A DNA stretch of 64,000 bases from Kineococcus rhizosphaerae. GTDB lineage: Bacteria; Actinomycetota; Actinomycetes; Actinomycetales; Kineococcaceae. A model generated the notes under the pieces. That model had not been told where the DNA came from. It saw only the letters and a list, made by a program, of their open reading frames with translations, and ran no database searches. Positions 36,758 through 45,654 of the stretch are shown here, in pieces (positions within the stretch are counted from its first letter, which is position 1; each line of letters starts with the position of its first letter). The position numbers and the translations under genes are program-made. The stretch covers positions 186,001-250,000 of the forward strand of contig NZ_PVZF01000008.1 of NCBI RefSeq assembly GCF_003002055.1. The letters are read 5' to 3'.

Positions 36758-38557
36758 GTGCCGGACGTCCGACCCGGTGCACCTGCCGACCGGCTCCAGG
36801 GGCCCGTCCCCCAGCAGGGGGTGGCCCAGCCGGCGGCCGGGGGCGACCAGCGCGACACCCGCGCCGCCGTCGACGTCGCGCTGCTGCCGGCGGTGTTCAG
36901 CGGCGCCCTGGTGGCGATGATCGCCCTGGACCGCGACGGGACCGTGACGGCGCTGACCCCGTCCGTGGAGCGTCTGCTGGGCTGGACCGAGTCCGAGCTG
37001 CTCGGAACCCCGCTGCACCGGCACGTGCGCCACCAGCGCGCCGACGGCCGGCCGGTGCCCGCCGAGGACAGCCCGGTCCTGGCGGGCCTGCGCGAGGCCC
37101 GGCCCGCGGGCCGGGACGACGAGTACCTCGTGCGCAAGGACGGGTCCCTGCTCCCCGTCACCTGGGCGTTCGCGCCGACGGTGCTGGCGCGCACGCCGGT
37201 CGGGGGCGTCCTGACCTTCTACGACGCGCAGGCCGCCCGGGCCCAGACCGCGCGGCAGCGGCAGCGGCTGGCCGAGGTGGAGGAGTCCAACGCGCGCCTG
37301 GCGCTGCTGGCCGACGTCTCGCACGTGCTGGGCGAGAGCGACGACGTCGTCGAGGGCCTGCGGGCGGTGGCCCGCCGGGTGGTCCCCGTCCTGGCCGACT
37401 GGGTGTGCGTCGACGTCCTGGGGGAGGACGGGACCACCCTGGAACGGGTCGCCCTGGCGCACCGCGACCCGGTCCTGGACGCCGTCGGCGCCACGCACCT
37501 GGGGCCGTTGCCGCCGCTGCGCCCGGGGATGACCAGCGCGCTGGCCCAGGTCCTGCAGGGCCTGCCGCTGCTCCACCAGCAGGAGGTGCCGGCGACCGCC
37601 GTCGACGAACTGGCCGCCGACCGCCTCGCCCTGGTGCGCGAGCTCGGGGCGGCCGAGGGCATCACCGCCCCGCTGCGGGCCCGGGGGCGGACGCTGGGCG
37701 CGATCACGCTGGTGCGCACCGACGGCACCCGCCCCTACCGGCAGGAGGACCGGGACTTCGTCGCCGACCTGGCCGCCCGGGCCGCGGCCCTGCTGGACAC
37801 CACCCGCCTGCTGGGGCACCAGGTGCGCCGGGCGGAGCAGATGCAGCGCGCCCTGCTGCCGGAACTGGCCGACCGGATCGGTCCGCTGGCCCTGTCCGGC
37901 CTCTACCGCCCCGCCAGCGACCTCGCCCAGGTGGGTGGTGACTGGTACGACGCGTTCGCCCTGCCCGACGGCAGCACCGGCCTGGTCATCGGTGACGTCG
38001 CCGGTCACGACCTGCACGCCGCCACCCGCATGGGCGCGATCCGCCACAAGCTGCGCGCCCTGGCGGGCGACCGCGTCGCCCCGGCCTCGGAGGTCGTGGC
38101 CCGGCTGGACCGCGTGGTGCAGCGCTTCGCCCCCCAGGACCTGGTGACCCTGCTGTACGCGCGCGTCACCGCCGCCGGTCCGGCCGGGGTGCGCCTGGAG
38201 TGGTCGAACGCGGGCCACCCCCCGCCGCTGCTGCTGAGCCCCGGTGGACCGGCGCGCCTGCTGGACGACGTGGTGGACCTGCCCGTCGGGGTCGACGACC
38301 TGCCGCGCGCCGACGCCGCGACGGCCCTGGAGGACGGGTCGACCCTGGTCCTGTACAGCGACGGGCTGGTCGAACGTCCCCGCGAGTCGCTGACCACCGG
38401 CCTCGAGCGCCTGCTGCGGGTCGCGGCCGACCTGGGGACGGTGCCCCTGCGGGGGCTGGGTCAGGACCTGCTGACCGGGATGCGTCCCACCGGCCTCGAC
38501 GACATCGCCGTCCTCGCGGTCCGGCTGGGCCCGCAGGGGGCGGACGCCGCCCCCTGA
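36758..38557 (+). CDS. PAS-GAF-PP2C sensor phosphatase (RsbU-like)
   Basis: A 599-residue cytoplasmic sensor. A PAS domain (MIALDRDGTVTALTPSVERL, LGWTESELLGTPLH, VRKDGSLLPV) is followed by a coiled-coil linker (RQRQRLAEVEESNARLALLA), a GAF domain (ARRVVPVLADWVCVDVLGED to LARAAALL) and a C-terminal SpoIIE/RsbU-type PP2C domain (AQVGGDWYDAF, VIGDVAGHDL, LYSDGLVERP, GLDDIAVLAV). Unlike the LOV protein it lacks the photoreactive cysteine. It would feed another signal into a partner-switching stress pathway. The Shine-Dalgarno GGAGGAGG precedes the GTG start. Confidence 0.9.
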   Translation: MPDVRPGAPADRLQGPVPQQGVAQPAAGGDQRDTRAAVDVALLPAVFSGALVAMIALDRDGTVTALTPSVERLLGWTESELLGTPLHRHVRHQRADGRPVPAEDSPVLAGLREARPAGRDDEYLVRKDGSLLPVTWAFAPTVLARTPVGGVLTFYDAQAARAQTARQRQRLAEVEESNARLALLADVSHVLGESDDVVEGLRAVARRVVPVLADWVCVDVLGEDGTTLERVALAHRDPVLDAVGATHLGPLPPLRPGMTSALAQVLQGLPLLHQQEVPATAVDELAADRLALVRELGAAEGITAPLRARGRTLGAITLVRTDGTRPYRQEDRDFVADLAARAAALLDTTRLLGHQVRRAEQMQRALLPELADRIGPLALSGLYRPASDLAQVGGDWYDAFALPDGSTGLVIGDVAGHDLHAATRMGAIRHKLRALAGDRVAPASEVVARLDRVVQRFAPQDLVTLLYARVTAAGPAGVRLEWSNAGHPPPLLLSPGGPARLLDDVVDLPVGVDDLPRADAATALEDGSTLVLYSDGLVERPRESLTTGLERLLRVAADLGTVPLRGLGQDLLTGMRPTGLDDIAVLAVRLGPQGADAAP

Positions 38558-38592
38558 CCGCCGGCGGCACGGGTGCGGGGCCCGCGGTCTCG

Positions 38593-38598
38593 TACCGT
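38593..38598 (+). promoter_or_regulatory. -10 element of a leaderless promoter (TetR gene)
   Basis: TACCGT, then 6 nt, then the second of two adjacent GTG codons (38605), which decides the start. Confidence 0.5.
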
Positions 38599-38604
38599 GG
38601 CGTG

Positions 38605-39177
38605 GTGAGCGAGCCGATGACCAGGCGGGGTCCCTACGCGGTCGGCACCGAACGCAAGGCGCAGCTCGTCCGGGCGACCGAGCGGCTGGTCCTCGAGCAC
38701 GGTCACCAGAACGTCACCATGCGCATGGTCGCCGCGGCCGTCGGGGTCTCCGAAGCGGCTGCGTACCACCACTTCTCCTCCCGGGACGAGCTCCTCGTCG
38801 CCGTCATCGGCTTCCGCGACGAGGGGGAGGGGGCCCGCGACGTCGTCGACCTGGTCCACCACCTCGTCACGATCGCGGCCGAGAACCAGCGCTCGCCGCA
38901 CGCCGTCGAGCTGTTCGCCGACATGGCCGCCAAGGCCAGCGACCGGCAGCACCCGGCCCACGCCTTCTTCGCCGACCGCTACGCGCGGATCACGAAGACC
39001 CTCGAGGAGGCGGTGCTGGCCGACCAGCGGGCCGGCCGCCTGTCGACCCGGCTCAGCGCGCACGCCACCGCGGTGACGCTGATCTCGCTCATGGACGGGT
39101 TGCAGACGCGCTGGCTGGTCACCCCCGACCTCGACATGGCCGACCACCTGCGGCAGCTGATCGACGCCCTGCGCTGA
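38605..39177 (+). CDS. TetR-family regulator
   Basis: A 190-residue TetR protein with the N-terminal helix-turn-helix (LVRATERLVLEHGHQNVTMR, VGVSEAAAYHHFSSRDELLV) and a helical effector domain. It lies 155 bp upstream of the glycosidase gene that opens the carbohydrate locus and in the same orientation, but the locus has its own GntR regulator with matching operators, so this TetR is probably unrelated. A GTG start is used, leaderless as above. Confidence 0.85.
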   Translation: MSEPMTRRGPYAVGTERKAQLVRATERLVLEHGHQNVTMRMVAAAVGVSEAAAYHHFSSRDELLVAVIGFRDEGEGARDVVDLVHHLVTIAAENQRSPHAVELFADMAAKASDRQHPAHAFFADRYARITKTLEEAVLADQRAGRLSTRLSAHATAVTLISLMDGLQTRWLVTPDLDMADHLRQLIDALR

Positions 39178-39237
39178 GGGTCCACCCGACGGTCCCACCT
39201 CCCCGGGCGAAGGCCTGTCCTCCAAACCTGAGGCGTG

Positions 39238-39271
39238 TTAGCTTTTGAGGGCACTGGTCAACCGGTGCACC
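39238..39271 (+). promoter_or_regulatory. GntR operator 1 and -10, before the glycosidase gene
   Basis: GGTCAACC-GGTGCACC (39256-39271) matches the palindrome GGTCAACC-GGTTGACC at 14 of 16 positions. It sits just downstream of a TTAGCT -10 (39238-39243), where a bound repressor would block start or elongation. Confidence 0.6.
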
Positions 39272-39332
39272 TCTGCCTCCGCCGCAGAGGTCGTGTCAGC
39301 GACGACGCGCGTCCGCGCACCGGGAGAGATCC

Positions 39333-41093
39333 GTGCCCTACACCCGTGAGTCCAGCGTCGGCCACGTCCTGGACGACCCCGCCGCCCGCGCCGTCGTGCA
39401 GAAGTTCCTGCCCGGCGTCGCCAACTCCCCCATGGCCCTGCAGCTGCGCTCCGCCCCCCTCGGCGTCATCGTCGACCACGACCGGGTCCTCGCCGGCGAC
39501 CCCCAGCGGCTCCAGGACTTCTGGGACCGGATCTCCGAGATCGAGGTCGGTGAGGTCGCACCGCGTCCCGAGGCCCCGAGGATCGAGCCGGACCCCGGGT
39601 ACGAGACCCCCGACGTCCCGCGCGGCAGCGCCCGCGTCCACGTCCCCGCCCGCGGGACCCGCTACGGCGTGGTCGAGATCTCCTTCCACGGACCCGACCA
39701 CGGCAACCCCTTCGTCGACGTCGACCTCACCGCCGACGTCCACGGCCCGTCCGGCGACGTCCGCGTCGGCGGGTTCTACGACGGCGAGGGCCGCTACCTG
39801 CTGCGCTTCTGCCCGCAGGTCGAGGGCACGTGGACCTTCCGCACCCGCTCCACCGCGCGGTCCCTCGACGGCATCGAGGGGACCGTCGAGGTCGACCCCC
39901 CGGCCCCCGGCCAGCACGGCCCCGTGCGCGTGGCCGACACCTTCCACTTCGCCCACGCCGACGGGACCCGCTACACGCCCGTCGGCACCACGGCCTACGC
40001 CTGGATCCACCAGCCCGCGCACCTGCGCGAGCAGACGCTGGAGACGCTGGAGGCCTCGCCCTTCACGAAGATGCGCATGACGGTGTTCCCCAAGTCCTAC
40101 CTGTACAACTCCAACGAACCCGAGGTCTTCCCCTTCGTCCGCGGCGACGACGGCGAGTTCGACCACACCCGCTTCGACCCGGCGTTCTTCCACCTGCTCG
40201 AGGAGAGCGTCGCGGCGCTCGCCGAGCGGGGGATCGAGGCGGACCTCATCCTCTTCCACGCCTACGACCGCTGGGGTTTCTCCGACATGGGCGCGGCGGC
40301 CGACGACCGGTTCGTCCAGCACGTCGTCCGCCGGCTGGCGGCGTTCCCCACCGTCTGGTGGTCCATGGCCAACGAGTACGACCTGTTGTGGGCCAAGACC
40401 GTCGAGGACTGGGAGCGCATGGCGCAGGTCGTCGTCGCCGAGGACCACGTCGGGCACCTGAACTCGATCCACAACTGCTTCGGGTTCTACGACTACACCA
40501 GGCCCTGGATCACGCACTGCTCGACCCAGCGCATCGACGTCTACCGCACGGCGGAGAACACCACCGAGTGGCGGGAGCAGTGGGGCAAGCCGATCGTCGT
40601 CGACGAGTGCGCCTACGAGGGCGACATCGACCAGGGCTGGGGCAACATCACCGGCGAGGAGATGACGCGCCGCTGCTGGGAGGGGGCGGTGCGCGGCGGG
40701 TACGTCGCGCACGGGGAGACCTACTGGAACGAGCGGGAGGAGATCTGGTGGTCCAAGGGGGGTGAGCTCGTCGGCGACAGCCCGGCGCGCATGGGTTTCC
40801 TGGCCGACGTCATCGGGCAGGCCCCCGGTGGGGCGATCGAGCCGCTGGCCTCGGAGTGGGACGTGCGCTGGGGTGGCGTCGACGGGGAGTACCTGCTGGC
40901 CTACCTCGGTTTCGGCCGGCCCCGGTTCCGCGACGTCGTGGCGCCGCCGGGACGCTGGACCGTCGACGTCATCGACACGTGGAACATGACCGTGGACCGG
41001 CTCGAGGGTGAGTTCGAGGGCAGGTTCCGCGTGCAGCTGCCGGCCCGGCAGTGGATGGCGCTGCGCCTCGTCCGGGTGCGCGAGAGTTCCTGA
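39333..41093 (+). CDS. Intracellular DUF5060/DUF4038-type glycoside hydrolase (apiosidase-like)
   Basis: A 586-residue protein without a signal peptide. After a helical N-terminal segment of about 75 residues comes a beta-sandwich (about 95-195, DUF5060-like), then a TIM barrel (about 200-480) of the DUF4038 kind with motifs WWSMANEYDLLWAKT (acid/base Glu348) and VVDECAYEGDIDQGWGNIT (nucleophile Glu425), then a C-terminal DUF5605-like sandwich. DUF4038 proteins include the characterised apiosidases (GH140). The rest of the locus points to an apioside-like substrate cleaved after import. The exact glycoside is inference. Confidence 0.8.
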   Translation: MPYTRESSVGHVLDDPAARAVVQKFLPGVANSPMALQLRSAPLGVIVDHDRVLAGDPQRLQDFWDRISEIEVGEVAPRPEAPRIEPDPGYETPDVPRGSARVHVPARGTRYGVVEISFHGPDHGNPFVDVDLTADVHGPSGDVRVGGFYDGEGRYLLRFCPQVEGTWTFRTRSTARSLDGIEGTVEVDPPAPGQHGPVRVADTFHFAHADGTRYTPVGTTAYAWIHQPAHLREQTLETLEASPFTKMRMTVFPKSYLYNSNEPEVFPFVRGDDGEFDHTRFDPAFFHLLEESVAALAERGIEADLILFHAYDRWGFSDMGAAADDRFVQHVVRRLAAFPTVWWSMANEYDLLWAKTVEDWERMAQVVVAEDHVGHLNSIHNCFGFYDYTRPWITHCSTQRIDVYRTAENTTEWREQWGKPIVVDECAYEGDIDQGWGNITGEEMTRRCWEGAVRGGYVAHGETYWNEREEIWWSKGGELVGDSPARMGFLADVIGQAPGGAIEPLASEWDVRWGGVDGEYLLAYLGFGRPRFRDVVAPPGRWTVDVIDTWNMTVDRLEGEFEGRFRVQLPARQWMALRLVRVRESS

Positions 41094-41110
41094 GAGTTTC
41101 CACGAAATCC

Positions 41111-41149
41111 GGTCAACCGGTTGACGCGGAAACCTGACAGCGGCAGAAT
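41111..41149 (+). promoter_or_regulatory. GntR operator 2 overlapping the transporter promoter
   Basis: GGTCAACC-GGTTGACG (41111-41126) is symmetric in 7 of 8 base pairs. Its right end is the -35 TTGACG (41121-41126), exactly 17 bp before the -10 CAGAAT (41144-41149). A bound regulator would occlude the promoter of the binding-protein gene. Confidence 0.75.
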
Positions 41150-41282
41150 CACCGGTGGGACGTCGTCCCGCCCCCTCTGATCACCGCCGGACCGACACGG
41201 CAGTCGGTTCCGGCGCCCGTTCCACTCCCACCCCTCGGTGACCGGGCGCGGCCCGGCCAGAACTCGGCAACCAGGAGCAGAC

Positions 41283-42815
41283 ATGCAACGGCGCACCTTC
41301 CTCGCAGCCAGCGGCGGCTCGGCGGCTGTCCTCGGACTCAGCGCCTGCGGCGGTGGCGGCGACTCCGGCGGCGACGGCGGCAGCTCGACGACGCTGACGC
41401 TGGCGACCATCGCCGCCCCGCAGCCGTGGGACCTCAAGGACGCGGGTTTCGGCAACAACACCATCTACTACCAGCCCGTCTACGACTCCCTCCTGCTGGC
41501 CAGCGCCGAGGCCGAGCTCGAACCGAACCTGGCCACCGAGTGGAGCTGGGACGCGAGCCAGACCGTCCTGACGCTCAAGCTGCGCACCGACGTCAAGTTC
41601 ACCGACGGCACCGCGTTCGACGCCTCGGCGGTCAAGGCCAACCTGGAGAACACCAAGACCGGTTCGAACGAGGCCGCGACCCACCTCGCCGGGCTGAAGT
41701 CCGTCGACGTCGTCGACCCCTCGACGGTGACGGTGACCATCACCGCCCCCGATCCCTCGCTCCTGGCCAACCTCGCCAACGTCTCCGGGATGATGGCCAG
41801 CCCCAAGGCCATCGGCACACCCGGGCTGCAGACCCAGCCCGTGGGCTCGGGCCCCTACGTGCTGTCCGGCTCCGGCACGACGGCGGGTTCGCAGTACACG
41901 TTCACCCGCAACGCCGACTACTGGAACAAGGCCGCGTTCCCCTTCGACACGATCGTCTTCAAGTACCTGTCCGACGCCACCGCGCTGGTCAACGCGCTGC
42001 GGTCCGGTCAGATCGACGCCGGCCAGATCACCGACTACAAGCAGGCCGAACCGCTCAAGAGCGCCGGGCTCAACGTCGTCAAGTACTCCCCGGGGGACAT
42101 CACGGGCCTGTACATCTGGGACCGCGGCGGGAAGATCCTGCCCGCGCTGAAGGACGTGCGCGTCCGGCAGGCCCTCAACCACGCGATGGACCGCGAGGCC
42201 ATCGTCAAGGCCAACGGCGGGCTCGGGAAACCCACCGCCCAGGTCTTCAACCCGGACACCGGTGCCTACGACGAGACCCTGAACGACCTCTACCCCTACG
42301 ACGTCGCCAAGGCCAAGTCGCTGCTGGCCGAAGCGGGGTACCCGAACGGGTTCGAGGTCGCCATGCCGGACTTCTCGGCCATCTTCCCCAGCGCCCAGGC
42401 CTCCATCACCGAGGCGTTGCAGGCCATCGGGGTGACGCCGAAGTACGAGACGGTGCCCAGCGACCAGCTCATCACCCAGCTGCTCAGCGGCAAGTGGGCG
42501 ATGTGCTGGTTCATCCTGGCCTCGTTCCGCGCCTGGGACACCGTGAGCATCGAGATCGCCCCCGACTCCCTGTGGAACCTCACGAAGTACACCGACCCGC
42601 AGGCGCAGGCCCTCATCGACCAGGCGCAGCGGGCCACCGACGACACCACGCGCGACGGCATCCTGCGCCAGCTCAACGAGTACACCGTCCAGCAGGCCTG
42701 GAACGCGCCGTGGTCGACGTCCGAGGCCTACCACGCCTCCTCGAAGAAGGTCGCGGTCGTCCAGCGCAAGTTCGCCACGGCGCCCTGGATCTACGACTAC
42801 AAGCCCGCGAACTGA
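41283..42815 (+). CDS. ABC transporter substrate-binding lipoprotein (SBP_bac_5 family)
   Basis: A 510-residue exported lipoprotein. A Tat-type signal (RRTFLAASGG) leads to lipobox LSAC with lipidated Cys22. The rest is the cluster C (peptide/oligosaccharide) binding fold, e.g. LEPNLATEWSWDASQTVLTL, LRTDVKFTDGTAFDASAVKA and the VRQALNHAMDREAIV helix. Relatives bind peptides, nickel, opines or plant oligosaccharides; the adjacent glycosidase favours a glycoside. A GGAG lies before the ATG. Two permease modules and two ATPase modules follow, so the importer is complete. Confidence 0.9.
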   Translation: MQRRTFLAASGGSAAVLGLSACGGGGDSGGDGGSSTTLTLATIAAPQPWDLKDAGFGNNTIYYQPVYDSLLLASAEAELEPNLATEWSWDASQTVLTLKLRTDVKFTDGTAFDASAVKANLENTKTGSNEAATHLAGLKSVDVVDPSTVTVTITAPDPSLLANLANVSGMMASPKAIGTPGLQTQPVGSGPYVLSGSGTTAGSQYTFTRNADYWNKAAFPFDTIVFKYLSDATALVNALRSGQIDAGQITDYKQAEPLKSAGLNVVKYSPGDITGLYIWDRGGKILPALKDVRVRQALNHAMDREAIVKANGGLGKPTAQVFNPDTGAYDETLNDLYPYDVAKAKSLLAEAGYPNGFEVAMPDFSAIFPSAQASITEALQAIGVTPKYETVPSDQLITQLLSGKWAMCWFILASFRAWDTVSIEIAPDSLWNLTKYTDPQAQALIDQAQRATDDTTRDGILRQLNEYTVQQAWNAPWSTSEAYHASSKKVAVVQRKFATAPWIYDYKPAN

Positions 42816-42827
42816 CGGAGGGTCGTC

Positions 42828-43766
42828 GTGCTCGGATTCCTGGTGCGGCGCCTGGTCGCCGCCCTGGTCCTCGTGCTGGTGCTGGCCAGCGTGACGTTCG
42901 TCCTGCTGCAGTTCACCGGCACGAACCCGGCCCGCGCCATCGTGGGGCAGTCGGCGACGGCGGCGCAGGAAGCGCAGAAGGCCGCCGAGCTCGGGCTCGA
43001 CGAGCCCCTGCCCGTGCGGTACGCGAGCTTCCTCGGCCACCTCGTCCGCGGTGACCTCGGGACCTCGTGGTTCACGGGTCAGCCGGTCAGCTCCACCCTC
43101 GCCAACGCGCTGCCGGTGACCCTGTCGATCGTCGTCCTCGGCCTGGTGCTGTCCGCCGTGGTCTCCACCCTGATCGGGGTGGCGGCCGCGGTGCGCGGGG
43201 GCTGGCTGGACCGGGTCGTCCAGGTGCTGGCGGTCCTGGGCTTCGCGCTGCCGAGCTTCCTCGTCGCGCTGCTGCTGGCCCTGTTCGTCGCCGTGAAGTG
43301 GCACCTGCTGCCGGCGACGGGGTACGTGCGGTTCGCCGACGACCCGTCGGGGTGGTGGAAGTCCATCCTCCTGCCGGCGGTCTCCCTGGCCGTCGGCGCG
43401 ATCGCCGCCACGGCCCAGCAGGTCCGCGGCTCCATGGTCGACGTCCTGCGCCGCGACTACGTGCGGACCCTGCGGGCCCGGGGGATCAGCACCCGCAGCC
43501 TGCTCTTCCGGCACGCGCTGCGCAACGCGGCGCCCCCCGCGCTGACCGTCCTGGCCCTGCAGTTCATCGGCCTCATCGGCGGGGCCGTCGTGGTCGAGAA
43601 GGTGTTCGGCCTGTCGGGCATCGGGACGGCGGCGTTGTCGACGGCCTCGCAGGGCGACCAGCCCGTCGTCCTCGGGATCGTCGTCGTCACGGTCGTCCTC
43701 ATCGCCCTGGTGAACCTGCTGATGGACGTGGCGCACGGCTGGCTCAACCCGAAGGTGCGTGTCTGA
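42828..43766 (+). CDS. ABC importer permease (DppB type)
   Basis: A 312-residue inner-membrane protein with about six helices, the DppB N-terminus (LGFLVRRLVAALVLVLVLAS), a periplasmic loop containing DEPLPVRYASFLGHLVRGDL, and the coupling EAA-like loop DYVRTLRARGISTRSLLFRH. The GTG start has GGAGGG upstream. The stop overlaps the next start (TGATG). It pairs with the permease half of the following fused gene. Confidence 0.92.
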   Translation: MLGFLVRRLVAALVLVLVLASVTFVLLQFTGTNPARAIVGQSATAAQEAQKAAELGLDEPLPVRYASFLGHLVRGDLGTSWFTGQPVSSTLANALPVTLSIVVLGLVLSAVVSTLIGVAAAVRGGWLDRVVQVLAVLGFALPSFLVALLLALFVAVKWHLLPATGYVRFADDPSGWWKSILLPAVSLAVGAIAATAQQVRGSMVDVLRRDYVRTLRARGISTRSLLFRHALRNAAPPALTVLALQFIGLIGGAVVVEKVFGLSGIGTAALSTASQGDQPVVLGIVVVTVVLIALVNLLMDVAHGWLNPKVRV

Positions 43767-45535
43767 TGAGTTCCATCCCCACCCCCGCCGCGACCCCGGT
43801 CGTGGCCCCGGCCGCCCGGAAGGGACTGGCCCACCGCGTGGTCCGCAACCCGGTCGCGCTGGCCTGCCTCCTGGTCCTGGCCCTCATCGTCCTCGCCGCG
43901 GTGTTCGCCCCGCTGCTCACCTCCGCCGACCCGCGCAGGACGGCCGTCGCCGACGCCCTGGCCCCCGCGGGCGCCGGGCACCCCCTCGGGGCCGACGGCG
44001 TCGGCCGCGACGTGTGGGCCCGGTTGCTGTACGGGGCGCGCACGAGCCTGACGGGCACCCTCGTCGCGACCGGTGTGGCGTTGCTCATCGGGGTCCCCGC
44101 CGGTCTGGTCGCGGGCTACTTCCGCGGCTGGTTCGACGCCGTGACGTCGTGGCTGGCGAACCTGCTCATGGCGGTCCCCGCGATCATCCTGCTGCTCGTC
44201 GTGCTCTCGGTCGTCGGGCAGTCGACGTACCTCGCGATGGCCGTCTTCGGCGTCCTGCTCTCACCCGGGGTGTTCCGCCTGATCCGGGCCTCGGTGACCG
44301 CGGTGCGCGAGGAGCTCTACGTCGACGCCGCGCGGGTCTCGGGGTTGTCCGACGCGCGCATCGTCCGCCGGCACATCCTGCCCGTCGTCGCCGCGCCGTC
44401 GATCATCCAGGCCGCGCAGATGTTCGGCATCGGCGTCGTCATCCAGTCCGGCCTGGAGTTCCTCGGCCTCGGGTCGGCGGGCGACCCCAGCTGGGGTTCC
44501 ATGCTGTCCGACGCCTTCCAGAACATCTACCTCAAGCCCGTGCTGCTGCTGTGGCCCGGGCTGACCCTGGGCCTCATGGTCGTCGCGTGCGCCCTGCTGG
44601 GCAACAGCGTCCGCGACGCCCTGGAGGGTGGCGCCTCCAGGGCCCGGCGTCGCCGGGTCGCCGGGGGCACGGCCGTCGTGGAGGCCGCGGGCCGGCCCCG
44701 CGCGCCGCACGACGAGGACGCGCTGCTCGTCGTCGACGACCTGCGCGTCTCCTACCCCCGGCCCGACGGTTCACTCAGCACCGTCGTCGACGGCGTCTCG
44801 CTGACGGTCCGCCGCGGTGAGGTCCTCGGGCTGGTGGGGGAGTCCGGGTCGGGCAAGTCGCAGACGGCGTTCTCGGTGCTCGGGCTGCTGCCGCCGGAGG
44901 CGGTGATCTCCGCCGGCTCCCTCACCTTCGCCGGCGAGGACCTGACCGGTCTGTCGGGCAAGACCCTCAACGACCTGCGCGGCGCGAAGATCGGCTACAT
45001 CCCGCAGGAGCCCATGAGCAACCTCGACCCGTCGTTCACCATCGGGTGGCAGCTGGTGGAACCCCTGCGCCGGCACCTGGGGCTGTCCAGGGCCGCGGCG
45101 AAGGAGAAGGCCCTCGGGCTGCTGGCCCGCGTCGGCATCGCCGACCCCGCCCGCGTCTTCGCCTCCTACCCGCACGAGGTCTCCGGGGGGATGGCCCAGC
45201 GCGTCCTCATCGCCGGGGCGGTCTCCTGCGAACCGGACCTGCTCATCGCCGACGAACCCACCACCGCCCTGGACGTCACCGTCCAGGCCGAGGTCCTCGA
45301 CCTCATCCGGTCGTTGCAGGCCGAGCGGAACATGGGGGTCCTGCTCGTCACCCACAACTTCGGGGTCGTGGCCGACCTGTGCGACAGCGTGGTCGTCATG
45401 CAGACGGGCAGGATCGTCGAGCACGCGTCGGCCGTCGCGGTGTTCGCGGACCCGCAGCACGAGTACACCCGGATGCTGCTGGACTCCACCCTGGAGGACA
45501 CCGCCCCCCGTCCCGAGCTGAAGGTGATCTCGTGA
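43766..45535 (+). CDS. Fused ABC permease-ATPase (DppC-DppD)
   Basis: A 589-residue fusion. Residues 1-290 are a DppC-type permease (LGADGVGRDVWARLLYGART, AARVSGLSDARIVRRHILPV). A charged linker of about 30 residues follows. The C-terminal half is a DppD-type ATPase with Walker A GESGSGKS, Q-loop YIPQEPMSNLDP, signature VSGGMAQR, Walker B LLIADEPTTALD and the H-loop THN. Fusing membrane and nucleotide-binding parts fixes their stoichiometry; similar fusions occur in some actinobacterial peptide-type importers. The ATG overlaps the DppB stop. Confidence 0.92.
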   Translation: MSSIPTPAATPVVAPAARKGLAHRVVRNPVALACLLVLALIVLAAVFAPLLTSADPRRTAVADALAPAGAGHPLGADGVGRDVWARLLYGARTSLTGTLVATGVALLIGVPAGLVAGYFRGWFDAVTSWLANLLMAVPAIILLLVVLSVVGQSTYLAMAVFGVLLSPGVFRLIRASVTAVREELYVDAARVSGLSDARIVRRHILPVVAAPSIIQAAQMFGIGVVIQSGLEFLGLGSAGDPSWGSMLSDAFQNIYLKPVLLLWPGLTLGLMVVACALLGNSVRDALEGGASRARRRRVAGGTAVVEAAGRPRAPHDEDALLVVDDLRVSYPRPDGSLSTVVDGVSLTVRRGEVLGLVGESGSGKSQTAFSVLGLLPPEAVISAGSLTFAGEDLTGLSGKTLNDLRGAKIGYIPQEPMSNLDPSFTIGWQLVEPLRRHLGLSRAAAKEKALGLLARVGIADPARVFASYPHEVSGGMAQRVLIAGAVSCEPDLLIADEPTTALDVTVQAEVLDLIRSLQAERNMGVLLVTHNFGVVADLCDSVVVMQTGRIVEHASAVAVFADPQHEYTRMLLDSTLEDTAPRPELKVIS

Positions 45536-45654
45536 GCGACGAGCGGCGCGACGGCGCCTGGACCGAGGCGGCACGCCGACGCAGTCGCTGCGTGGTGGCG
45601 GGGGAGGGCGGCGTCACGAGCGCCGCGACGGAGCGAACCGAGGTGGCAGCGTGA
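45532..45654 (+). CDS. Possible 40-residue ORF between the two ATPase genes
   Basis: The GTG overlaps the stop of the fused ATPase gene (GTGA), and its own TGA overlaps the start of the next ATPase gene (GTGA). The predicted peptide (SDERRDGAWTEAARRRSRCV onward) is arginine-rich and resembles nothing I know. The DNA consists largely of two diverged copies of a 35-37 bp repeat, so this may be an inserted repeat that happens to stay open and keeps the flanking genes coupled. Confidence 0.25.
   Translation: MSDERRDGAWTEAARRRSRCVVAGEGGVTSAATERTEVAA
45540..45651. repeat. Two diverged direct copies of a 35-37 bp repeat
   Basis: Copy A (45540-45576) and copy B (45617-45651) share CGAGCG-C-GCGACGG, then ACCGAGG-GGCA in the same order. 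They resemble short dispersed GC-rich repeats of actinobacterial genomes. They fill the only gap in an otherwise tightly packed operon. Confidence 0.55.

Noticed and set aside
41094-41282. Possible riboswitch or tRNA in the gap before the binding-protein gene
   Set aside because: Apart from the GntR dyad and promoter I see no cloverleaf or conserved riboswitch core.
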